A stretch of DNA of 64,000 bases, taken from the NCBI GenBank assembly GCA_947561715.1, contig OX387203.1, positions 6,076,001 through 6,140,000 of the forward strand. The letters run 5' to 3'. Under the pieces are notes generated by a model that saw only the letters and a program-made list of their open reading frames with translations, was not told the origin of the DNA and searched no databases. This document shows, piece by piece, positions 37,560 to 47,853 of the stretch (position 1 is the first letter of the stretch; the number at the start of each line of letters is the position of its first letter). This DNA is from Ascidia mentula. Taxonomy: Eukaryota > Chordata > Ascidiacea > Phlebobranchia > Ascidiidae. Position numbers and translations under genes: made by a program.

Positions 37560-39111
37560 ATGAGTTTTTCAAGTGCACAAACTGATCTTGCAACGCAAGC
37601 AACTTGCGATGACGCTGCTTCGTGTAAAAAGTAAGTCAAAATAGTGCTGTTTTATTTGCACACATAAACTCAATGCATTTTAAGGTATGCTGTTCAGAAA
37701 GGCTACTGGAATGATTCCTACATTATGCATATGGTACCTGGTCCTCTTAGGAAACGCCAACCAGAGATAAGCAGAGGTTTAAAAAACATATAAAATAAGC
37801 AAGTAGAATTTTGCTACCCAAGTTTTATGTTTTAGGTTACTATGCACGAACTGAAAAAATTTGGAGTCTGCTCAGTCAATTTGTGGCAATGACTAAAAAC
37901 ATGTGTCAAGTGGTTAGTTTTGGTGCTGGTCTTGACACAACATTTTGGAGACTTCATTCTCAAGGCCTGAAGCCTGTCAGATACATTGAAGTAGATTTTC
38001 AGGAAGTTGTAGTAAGAAAACTTCGAACCATTAGGTATATTTATTGCTATTATATATGTGATTGTTTTTTTAGTTTGAGCTTGTTGTTTTGATTTTACTT
38101 ATTTTTATCACTGTTTCTTTATTATTTCTGTTGCAGCAACAAACAAGTCCTTAAAGATTGCCTCGGTGAAATTACAGCATCAGGTTCTTCAAGTGGTTAT
38201 TTATAAAGAACTTACAAATGTATAAATTTATGTTTCTTTTTTCAAACAGACTCTACCTGCATACACTGTGAAAACTATCACCTCTTTGCATGTGACTTGC
38301 GAAACATCGCTACCCTGAAAGAAAAATTAAATGCATGTCACGTTGATTACAGGTAAGCACTATATGTTCCTCTAAATACATCAATTATATTCATCTTTAT
38401 TGCTTCAGCATGCCAACCCTGTTTCTCACAGAGTGTGTATTGGTATATGTTCCCCATGAAGACTCCACAGCAATTTTAAAGTGGATCAGTGACCAGTTTA
38501 TTGATGCCGTATTTGTAAACTATGAGCAAGTGAGGATGACTGACAATTTTGGACAAGTTATGATTCAAAACCTAAAGGTAAGTAGTTTGAATGTTCACTA
38601 TATTTTGTATATGTAATCTTATGTAAAATAAAGAAAACATTTTTAGGCACGAGATTGTTTTTTGTCTGGAGTCTACCCTTGTTCCAGCCTCAAATCACAA
38701 AGTGATAGATTTGTTTCCACTGGTTGGCAAACTGTAAGTTGTGATGATATGTGGACAATTTACAACAGTCTTGCTGAGAAAAGGGTAATAATCTATTTCA
38801 AGAACAAGATAGTTTGCCTAAAAACCTCCTAGATAACACTGGTGTTTTCACAGCGCATGGAAAGAATTGAAATGTTGGATGAATGTGAATTATTACAACA
38901 GCTTATGGAGCATTACTGCCTTTGTGTTGCTGTCATTGATAAATCAGATATTGGTAGGAATTGTTGTAATGTTCATTATATTGATGATTCATTGGATCGA
39001 AGTTTTGAATTTGTGTTTAGGATTAACAGAACTTTGCACTTGACAAGAGGAAATTTAACGGCGCAATGGATGGAGCTCAAAAGATTGGGTTTTAATCGTA
39101 TTGTCGATTGA
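37560..39111 (+). CDS. LCMT1: Leucine carboxyl methyltransferase 1 (PP2A methyltransferase)
   Basis: Eight exons: 37560-37630, 37685-37776, 37836-38034, 38137-38183, 38250-38352, 38409-38577, 38647-38784 and 38854-39111. They give about 358 residues. The enzyme uses S-adenosylmethionine to methylate the C-terminal leucine carboxylate of the PP2A catalytic subunit in the cytosol, which favours assembly of certain PP2A holoenzymes. Visible landmarks are YAVQKGYWNDSYI, GYYARTEKIWSLL, the SAM-binding loop VSFGAGLDTTFWRL with YIEVDFQEV, the acidic FACDLRN, PTLFLTECVLVY, FVNYEQVRMTDNFGQVM, and DECELLQQLMEHYCLCVAV near the end. The human protein stops shortly after the last motif. This one continues about 45 residues (NVHYIDDSLDRSFEF to FNRIVD). 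A poly(A) signal AATAAA lies at 39262-39267. Confidence 0.93.
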
Positions 39112-39595
39112 AAATGTTTTACATTGCCACTAGTACAAGACTGAATGAAAATTCATGTAACATACGTTTGTAATTGCCGGTGTCTGTTGTGACAGACCGT
39201 AATACGTAAAATTGCAACAAACTGTAATTCGTTGCTTTCGTGATTTTTTGCTACCGATTTTAATAAAACAACCAAGCGTTGCTTTCGGTTTGACATTTTT
39301 CTTCAGTTTTGTAGCCTGATAGGGACTGTCCCGTTTGAACCGCTTGAAAGAAAGAGCAAACATGAGCCAAGAGTTTTTGGGAAATCCGAACAATAGTGTT
39401 GTAAACATTTTTTTTAAACCTAACTACATTAATTATGCGTAACAGATCAATATATAACCAATCAGGAGCTATTGTTTTGTCTGTGCATAGTCTTCAGAAG
39501 AATTATGAAAGTTAATATTGGTTTTTCGAAACAGATTTAAGTTTACGGTATTTCGTAAAACAAAAGACAATTTAGGCAATCTCGCGGAATGGAAG
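39112..39595. other. LCMT1-KATNB1 intergenic
   Basis: A 484-base spacer between two same-strand genes holds the LCMT1 poly(A) signal and the 5' flank of KATNB1. No other exon is seen. It is longer than typical ascidian operon spacers, so a shared transcript is not indicated. Confidence 0.5.
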
Positions 39596-42500
39596 ATGGC
39601 AAGCAACGTCAAGAAAAGCCAAAAAATTCGTAAGAATTGTTCTTGTTTAGATGTTACGACTTCTGAGCTTAAACAATATGTTTTACCAGGTCAAATTAGT
39701 TAGGCTACTGTCTGAATTTAAAACTTGATATGACCAGTGGAATTTGTAAAAAGGACGCGGTTTTCATAAACTCAAATCATAAAATGGAAATATTCTAGTC
39801 GGAGGCAAAAGTGTAATTCTATATATACTTTATTTTGTACAGAAGAGTTTGTTGGACATGGATCAGCAGTTACATGTGCAGTCCTCGGACAGAAATCAGG
39901 CCGTGTTATGGCAACTGGTGGTGAAGATGGAAAAGTTAATCTGTGGCACATTGGATCACCTAACTGCATATTGGTAAAACAACACAACTTGTTGTTTTTA
40001 TTGGCAGTCAGATTTTACATTATTTTTACATATCTAGTTTTTTATTAGTTTAATTATAACGCTTCCATAGCTGGACCTGTGTTTGAGCTTAGATTTATAC
40101 GTTGCTTCTGTGTTTTGCATTCCGCAGAAACTGACGTTGCCCTTCACAGGGTAAAATAATTTTTTCTGATTCTAAACATCTTGAGAGCTTTCTGCCAGAT
40201 TGATTTTTTTCAGTTTATATTCAGCAACTTGTTGGGTGTTGAAATTTACATGATAATCTTTACTATATAATGTGATATTCAGTGTCTCTCCATTAATAGG
40301 TTTATGTAATTGTTGTTTCATGCAAACTAAATTGAGTTGTGTTATTTTGATTGGCAGAGTTTAACACCCTTGAATTCATCTGTGGAAACTGTGCATTTCA
40401 ATGCCAGTGAAGAACTTGTATGTGCTGGTTCTCTATCTGGTGCTCTGCGAATATGGGATCTCTCCACAGCCAAAGGTGCACAAACATATTCCTGTAATAA
40501 ACAATCAGTTATTTTCTGTAATAGCCACTAAAAGGATCTAAATAAAATCTAGAAAAAAACTCCTATTCAGGGTGTAGATGTGGTACCGCATTTGAATAAC
40601 TTGTCACAATATCATTTCCGAGGTGGTTATTTGAAAGAAACATATTATTACCTTTAGTTGTTCGGCATCTGACTGGACACAAAGCCGCTGTTCGATCAGT
40701 AGACTTTCATCCTTATGGTGAATTCATTGCTTCTGGTTCTGATGACCACAAAGTTAGAATGTGGGATGTTAGAAGGAAGGGCTGCATCTTCACCTACAAG
40801 GTAAGAACTCATGAGCACTTCTTACAAATATTTGGGCCTACTAATATGCCCAAGATTTTTTCTTTAGGCAAAGTATGTTTTAAAAATTTGTTTTTAAGCT
40901 CAGTCTTGTGTTTTCTTCAGCATATTACAAAAAACTATTCCTTAACAATATTAGGACACTAATGGGCTCCAAAAACTGAATAAAATGAGTAATTTATACA
41001 ATGTTAAACACATGCCTTGCATCTGCTCTTGTAAAAGATTTTGCAAGTGTTACAACTGGTTAACCACATATGCACACAGAAAAACAGGTAGTGTTTTTAT
41101 ACAAAGGGTCATACGGACAGTATCAGTGATGTAGACTTCAGTCCAGATGGGAGATGGATCTCTTCAACATCAAAGGACGGAACATGCAAGGTAGAATGCT
41201 TGCTTTGTTTATAATAGAAACTCATTTTAAATTTACTCTAAACTGAAGCAAGGCCCAGATAATAAGTCAGCAATTGAGTTTCTGTGTTTGGATTAATTGC
41301 ATTTGGTACCTGGTAAGTCACATAAGATCTTTTGGTGAAATGTAAACATAATTGATTGGGTTGAAAAATTCTGCATCAGAGTCTACCACTTTTCTATGTT
41401 ATTCACTCATATATATATATATATGGTACTTGTTTAGCTATGGGACATAACTGCTGGCAAGTTGCTTCATGAGCTAAAAGATCACAGCGGGCCTCTAACC
41501 TGTCTACAGTTCCACCCTAGAGAATTTCTTCTCGCAACTGGAAGCACCGACAGGTGAAATGCCAACACACAATTATCCACAACTTCAGTTGATTTCAACA
41601 ATTTCTTTTTCAGAACGTGCAAAGTTTACGATGTGGAGCAGTTCCGTTTAATATCAAGCACGATTCCTGAGTCCAATGCAATTCAGAAGATTCTGTTTGA
41701 TGAAAGTGGAGAACGTATATATACTGCTTCCCAGGTTAGTGCACTTTTCATAATAACGAGCATGATCATTATAATGTAAAAATGTACTGCTTTTCTGGCA
41801 TAAAATATATCTTCGACGTTTCGTATGCCATGCGGCGAGACTTCATCAGGTGTAACACAATTCCAAAGTGAACTACACTAAAACATGCAGGGGCACAAAA
41901 TGGCATGGCAGACGAAACGTTGAAGAAATACAGCACGTATATTTTATGCCAGAAGAGCAGTACATTTTTAAACTGCAATATGCCTGGCAGCAACAGGAAT
42001 TTTAGATCATTATAATGTTTCTAGATAATAGCAAATGTATTTTAATTTCTATAAATTAATAATAATAATACAGTGTGCACAAAACCAAGATAAAAATTGC
42101 ATTAAATTAATGTGATATGCAATGGTTAGCAAGGCCTATCCAAAAATTATGTGGAATTATATTACAAATCCTAAACTATTTTATTTTTTATTTTTACAGG
42201 ACTACTGTAAAGTATATTCTTGGGAACCAAAATGTCAACATTTAGATACTGTGGTGGCAAAGTGGGGACGTCCAGCTGATATAACTGTTTCTGCAGACCA
42301 ACTGGTAGGTAGTTAAAGTATGTGGAAATCTGCTCAAGTGGCATAAAAGCTTCGAGTATAATGTAGCAATCTTACATCTGACAGCACTTAGTGTGTAAGG
42401 AGACTAATTTAGACATACATTTCAGATGGGATGTTCATATAGTCAAAACATCGTTTCAGTATACATCATAGATTTAAAGGTAAGAGTGAATGCAATTCTT

Positions 42501-45500
42501 AAAGTAGTGTGTCTGTTTTACGCATGTTTTTTTTGTGCAAAGATGTTATGTAACACACCCCAACAAAAAGTGGATCCTCAATCTAGCAGACAAGAGTCAG
42601 TTAAACCAGTTGTTCCTAACATAAGGTAATCTTAATTGGTTTGGCAAAACCTGTAGTCGCAATGGCTTCTTCGAAATGAGATAAAAACATTAAAATAACT
42701 TACAAATCCTTTATTATTGTGATAATTTTCCCGTCATTTTTATTGTTGTACAATAGTTTTTGTTCACAAAAATTTTGTTGTTGAAGTACATTAGTGTAGT
42801 ATTTGGTATTTAGTATAAATGTATGTATTTTAACAGCAAACAGCCAAATAATGTAACCACTCGGCCTTATACTTCATGTGGAATTCCAGCAAAAGATCCA
42901 TACATTCCTCCTTTGCTGCAGCTAAAGGTACCCCAAACTTTTGGCAAAGTACAACCTACATGAAGTACTGTTACTCATACTGATGTATAACATATACATG
43001 TTTTGCAACTTCTGCCAATAGGAAAACCACATTCCAGGACAAAAGAACCCAGCTTACATTAAGGCTGAAATACCAGATGACAAAGACAAGATATTCAAGC
43101 CAACCTCTACAATCCGTAAGTACACAGTTCAAGACATCTGCTAAATAAACAGTTACTTTTCATTAATCAGAATCGTTCTTCTGGCACTTAAGTTTCTGAA
43201 GTTATTAAACTTAAGTGCCAGAAGAACGATTTTGATTAATTAGTATGCCTGGCAGCAAAAATTGCAGTATAGTTACTTTTCAACATGGTAATAACCAAGT
43301 AGTCCATAAAAACGACAATTGTACGCATTTAATGGTAATTTTATTGGTTGAAATTCATAGAACACCTTTTACATGCAGCACGATCACCAACTAAAGAACA
43401 CAATGATGATCCCCTCGACCTGAACACACAAGCAAGCAAACCTAAGCCAAGCGAGTCAAAAAGTGCCCCACAGTTAGAAAAAGCAGCTGTTCAACAGCCA
43501 AAACCCACTGCTGCCAAACCAGCTGAACCAGCAAAAAATCATGCCACTGTTTCAAAGACGCCTGTAGCACTGCCAACCAAAGATGATGTGACAAAAAATG
43601 AGCCAACCAAAGCAACAGTAGCAGCACCTAAAGCAAATGGACCAGGGCCATCAAAATTACCTGATAAACAGGCAGTCGGACAACCACTAGGTGGTGCTCT
43701 GAACTGGTTTGATTCAAACCAAGTTCCGACCAGGGATAAAAATATACCTGAGAAACCTGGAGCATGTGACCCTACTACACCTACTGAACAGATGCCACAG
43801 GTAAATCTTCTATACACAATATAAGCTGATCGACGATATGGAGTTGTAGACTGGTATATTGTACTCTAGCTTACACATATTCAAAATCACAAACAAATCT
43901 GTGAGCAGCCATTTTAGATTATTCTGATTACCAAGCAATAGGTTTAGCTTTATTACTCAAGCTTTTCATTGATAGTTTTGATGTGCATTTAGAATAATGT
44001 TCAGCAAACCAAAGTTTCCCTGGGAATGTCAACTGTCATCCCTGCAGAAAGGCAGGATCCTATTTATTTGGATGTAAATGCATTTCTTCCAGTAAGTTTT
44101 TGGCTCTAAATACAGTTGCAAAAGCGTTCGTTAAAAGTCAATCAAGGTGACAAACATTTTATTGTTTTAATAAGATAAATCTCATCCCCATACAAAAGGA
44201 ATATACCAAAATCACTGTGATGTACTACGTACTAACAAAAACATTTAAACTCACTCAATAAATAGTTTTCTTCTGTTTTACATAAAAACTTACATAAAAA
44301 AAACATAGTAAAAGGATAACTGCTGGCAGTAAATCAATAAATGTAATTCCTCAGCCAAAGAAAGAACCTACAGGCGTCTCCACAATTGCATCAAATGATA
44401 AAGAGGCGATATCAATCATCCGTAAAGGTTTTGATTCCATGAGGATTGTTTTAACAAACAGACACAAAAATCTGGAGATTGTTCGTGCTTTGTGGACAAG
44501 TGGCGATGTCATGGTAACATGAAATAATCAATGAGATTATATTGAATCCCTTATTTATGGGGTTACCTTGGGTTCAAATACAATAAAAATAAAATTAGGT
44601 ATTTTTTTCGATTGGCTGCTCCATGACCCCGAAGGTTGCCATTCCTGTAAGCAATTTGTTATTTTAAAAAAAATTTTTGCACATTTATTGTCAGAAGGGT
44701 AGTATTTCAAATCGTTTTTGTTTTTTTGCACGAAAGTTACTTCCCAAACCTAAGAAATAGACACCGATAAAACCATATGGGTAACCTAGTCATGCATCCT
44801 ATTCAAACTTTTTATATTTGTGTGCTGATGACATATTGGCAGATTGCTTGTTACTGCAAAGACGTCCAAAAATTAGCCATATTGTTTTGTGTGTTTCAGA
44901 CATCCATTAATGCTGCTGTGAAAATGGAAGACCAGGCACTAGTGGTCGACATTCTTAACATTCTAGTTCTCAAGCCGTAAGTCTGTGATGCATCTCTTAT
45001 GTTAGTTTCCAAATATTAGCTGCTGTTTTATGTAGATCCTTATGGAGTTTAGACCTTTGCATGAAAATGCTGCCACAGATTAAACAGCTCATGACCAGCA
45101 AATATGAAACGTAAGTAATTAACATCATCCAAACTGACATAAAATATTGGCTTGACCAATTCCATGTCCACTTTTCTAGGTACATGAATGTGGGGTGCAG
45201 TTCATTAAAGCTGGTGTTGAAAAACTTTGCTCAAGTAATTCGAAGTAACCTTAAACCCCCACCCAATGCCGTTGACATTTCAAGGGAGGAAAGGTGGGCT
45301 TTATTCAATAAATACTTCAAAGTTATTGGTGGTTTGCGCAACAATAGCATGACAACTAGAACAGTAGGTAGAAGTATAAAATAATTATATCTAATGTTTT
45401 ATAAAGACATAGGAAATGCAAGGCCTGCTACGATGATCTTGTTATCATCCGAGGCATTCTTGAATCAAAACATCAAACTTCAGGCAAAATGGGCAGCCAG

Positions 45501-45539
45501 TTTAGGGAGCTCAAAATTCTAATTGGAACTTTGGAATAG
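39596..45539 (+). CDS. KATNB1: Katanin p80 WD40 subunit B1
   Basis: Nineteen exons: 39596-39629, 39843-39973, 40358-40475, 40658-40800, 41107-41190, 41438-41553, 41614-41734, 42200-42304, 42426-42479, 42543-42625, 42837-42927, 43022-43115, 43379-43800, 43993-44091, 44355-44513, 44900-44976, 45036-45110, 45180-45293 and 45413-45539. They join in frame to about 748 residues. Katanin severs microtubules. p80 is the regulatory subunit that targets the p60 ATPase to centrosomes and spindle poles. Exons 2-8 encode a WD40 propeller, with [49 protein letters not shown] and LWDITAGK. Exon 13 (141 residues) is a low-complexity Pro/Lys/Ala linker. Exons 15-19 encode the p60-binding con80 domain ([68 protein letters not shown]). 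It is longer than human p80 mainly through the linker. Exons 18-19 are duplicated downstream at 47160-47552. Confidence 0.94.
41775..42005. mobile_element. Penelope-like element remnant (inverted terminal repeats) in KATNB1 intron 7
   Basis: Two related segments face each other. On the minus strand the left one reads CTGATGA (41843-41849) followed by a partly pairing stem and GAAACGTCGAAG, then TATATTTTATGCCAGAA. On the plus strand the right one reads GACGAAACGTTGAAG, then ATATTTTATGCCAGAAGAGC, then AATATGCCTGGCAGCAAC. The tail GCCAGAAGA..AATATGCCTGGCAGCAAC is shared with the element at 59.1-59.9 kb. The left arm holds a complete CUGAUGA...GAAAC hammerhead arrangement. No reverse transcriptase or endonuclease frame remains. 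Confidence 0.65.
43165..43260. mobile_element. Short inverted repeat with Penelope-like end in KATNB1 intron 12
   Basis: A perfect inverted repeat of about 24 bases (arm ATCGTTCTTCTGGCACTTAA, spacer about 11 bases) is followed by ATTAGTATGCCTGGCAGCAA. GCCAGAAGAAC and TATGCCTGGCAGCAA are the terminal motifs of the 59-kb Penelope-like element, so this looks like a minimal end-to-end remnant. Confidence 0.6.
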
Positions 45540-45874
45540 TATCTATGACACAGCAGAAATGCTGTCTGATTGATGCTGCGAAGTTTCAAAAGGTTGTGTT
45601 GGCGGTGCATTCTTTGTTGACTTTTCTTTCTTATTTTCTGTTCCACTTAAATATGGTGCTGTGTATTGTTGACTTCATCGCTCACACTGTTGCATTGAAT
45701 GTATACTTTGTTTAAGTTCTCAAGTGACAATTCTAAAAACAGCAAATAAATTTAACATGCCTTGTCTCCGTAGAACATACTACCACACACACAACAACAA
45801 TATCACACACAACAATGACTGGTGTTTCCATATATTTTGTCAATAACAAATAAAAATTCGCACAACAAGCAATA
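45540..45874. other. Convergent 3' region (unit 1)
   Basis: Katanin 3'-UTR with AATAAA at about 45745-45750, then a CACACA/ACAACA-rich patch. The equivalent stretch in unit 2 is 47553-47853. No exon is seen. Confidence 0.5.
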
Positions 45875-46982
45875 CTAAATCTTAACTTCCTGTGATGATT
45901 GTGCTTTTACACATATGTGTTGAAACCATACACAGACACAAGATTGCATAGCTTTTTTCTCAAAGACAACCCAAACATCAAAGCAGCTCTGTAACAACAA
46001 TGGAAAAAAGTCCCATACAAGACTGTTTATATTGTTGTGAAGTATGAACAACATACCACTTGTAAAGCCATCATCATGGGTGGATATTTCTATTGTGACT
46101 TCACTGCTAATGGGAAAGTCAGATTTAAATCGTTTTCCTGCAGGTGAGGTTTGAATTGGTGATGAATCATCTGATGTATGAGCAAGAACATTGCTCTGCA
46201 GGTTTTCAAGTGTTGCCTGCAGACAAACAAATGAATTTATTGAAAAGATTTGGAAAGATGCATGATCATAACTGGACAAAAATGAACTTACCCACATAAG
46301 GACAAATTCATTATTTACACAGAAATTTTATATGAATCATATGCAAATCATGTAAGTTGAGTCACTGCAGCAAAAGATGAACACAAACAAAATTTACAGA
46401 AAATCTGTGTAGGTTTAATATTGTACTTAAAAAACAACAAAAACACATCATACCAGTAGTTCTTGCAGGTAAGGTTCATCTTTTACATTGCATGTGGCCG
46501 CTGTAATTGTTTGTGTAATCTCTGCACATTTCTGGATGAGCTGTTTGGCATCATTTCGTCTCTTCGGTCGAAGTGGAGCTGGCTCAACCTCTGCGCCGCT
46601 CTACAAAAACACAAAACAGTAATAACTTTTTTATTATTTGCAACATAATTTGGAGAACTTACTTGCCCTGCTACCATATGACCCTTATGGTCATTCAGTT
46701 TAGGGACTCTTGTGATAAATATGGTGCTGTACAGAACATCAACATTGTTCTTTAAATCTTCCTTCAGCTGCTTTGATGCAGTCCGTCGGTCCTTTGTGGT
46801 GTTTGAATCAATCTAATGACACAATAAAGCAAATGTACAAAAGAGAATTACAATAGGTGGAATGGGAGAACCTCGTAGCCTGGAAATTTGGCGATTTGTA
46901 ATGAATAGATTTGGGCGGGACAGTTAACTTTTTTGCTTCTCCTTGGTTTGCGCTCTTGAATAAAAAATCCAGCATCGGCATT
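45875..46982 (-). pseudogene. 5'-truncated duplicate of CARF-like gene B (exons 3-6 only)
   Basis: Exons 46982-46872, 46812-46663, 46600-46454 and 46216-45875 are copies of gene B exons 3-6 with intact frames and splice sites. Exons 1-2 and the promoter are absent because the duplication breakpoint lies in intron 2. It could be expressed only as a readthrough tail of gene B, by splicing past the first set, so it is probably non-functional. Confidence 0.75.
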
Positions 46983-47159
46983 CTGTAAAAGTTGTTAACA
47001 TTTTGAGTTTTACATCCTGTATATGTACATTAAAGCCAAGTTAATATTTGAGTAACAGAATACACATAATATACATTTACAAGTGGATTTTTTCCCAAAT
47101 TGTCAAATTTCTTCCAAAATAGTAAAACAATTTTTAAAACTATAGAAAAAGCTTTCTAG

Positions 47160-47552
47160 GTACATGAATGTGGGGTGCAGTTCATTAAAGCTGGTGTTGA
47201 AAAACTTTGCTCAAGTAATTCGAAGTAACCTTAAACCCCCACCCAATGCCGTTGACATTTCAAGGGAGGAAAGGTGGGCTTTATTCAATAAATACTTCAA
47301 AGTTATTGGTGGTTTGCGCAACAATAGCATGACAACTAGAACAGTAGGTAGAAGTATAAAATAATTATATCTAATGTTTTATAAAGACATAGGAAATGCA
47401 AGGCCTGCTACGATGATCTTGTTATCATCCGAGGCATTCTTGAATCAAAACATCAAACTTCAGGCAAAATGGGCAGCCAGTTTAGGGAGCTCAAAATTCT
47501 AATTGGAACTTTGAATAGTATCTATGACACAGCAGAAATGCTGTCTGATTGA
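47160..47552 (+). pseudogene. Duplicate of katanin p80 exons 18-19
   Basis: 47160-47273 and 47393-47552 copy the last two katanin exons. A one-base deletion near 47513 changes the C-terminus from GTLE-stop to [19 protein letters not shown]. No upstream katanin exons accompany it, so it could be used only by skipping the first pair. It is most likely inert. Confidence 0.8.
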
Positions 47553-47853
47553 TGCTGCGAAGTTTCAAAAGGTTGTGTTGGCGGTGCATTCTTTGTTGAC
47601 TTTTCTTTCTTATTTTCTGTTCCACTTAAATATGGTGCTGTGTATTGTTGACTTCATCGCTCACACTGTTGCATTAAATGTATACTTTGTTTAAGTTCTC
47701 AAGTGACAATTCTAAAAACAGCAAATAAATTTAACATGCCTTGTCTCCGTAGAACATACTACCACACACACAACAACAATATCACACACAACAATGACTG
47801 GTGTTTCCATATATTTTGTCAATAACAAATAAAAATTCGCACAACAAGCAATA

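Noticed and set aside
43442..43817. Minus-strand frames opposite katanin exon 13
   Set aside because: They are the antisense of a low-complexity coding exon.
44531..44600. GGGTTCAAAT string suggesting a tRNA B box
   Set aside because: No A box or cloverleaf could be built around it.
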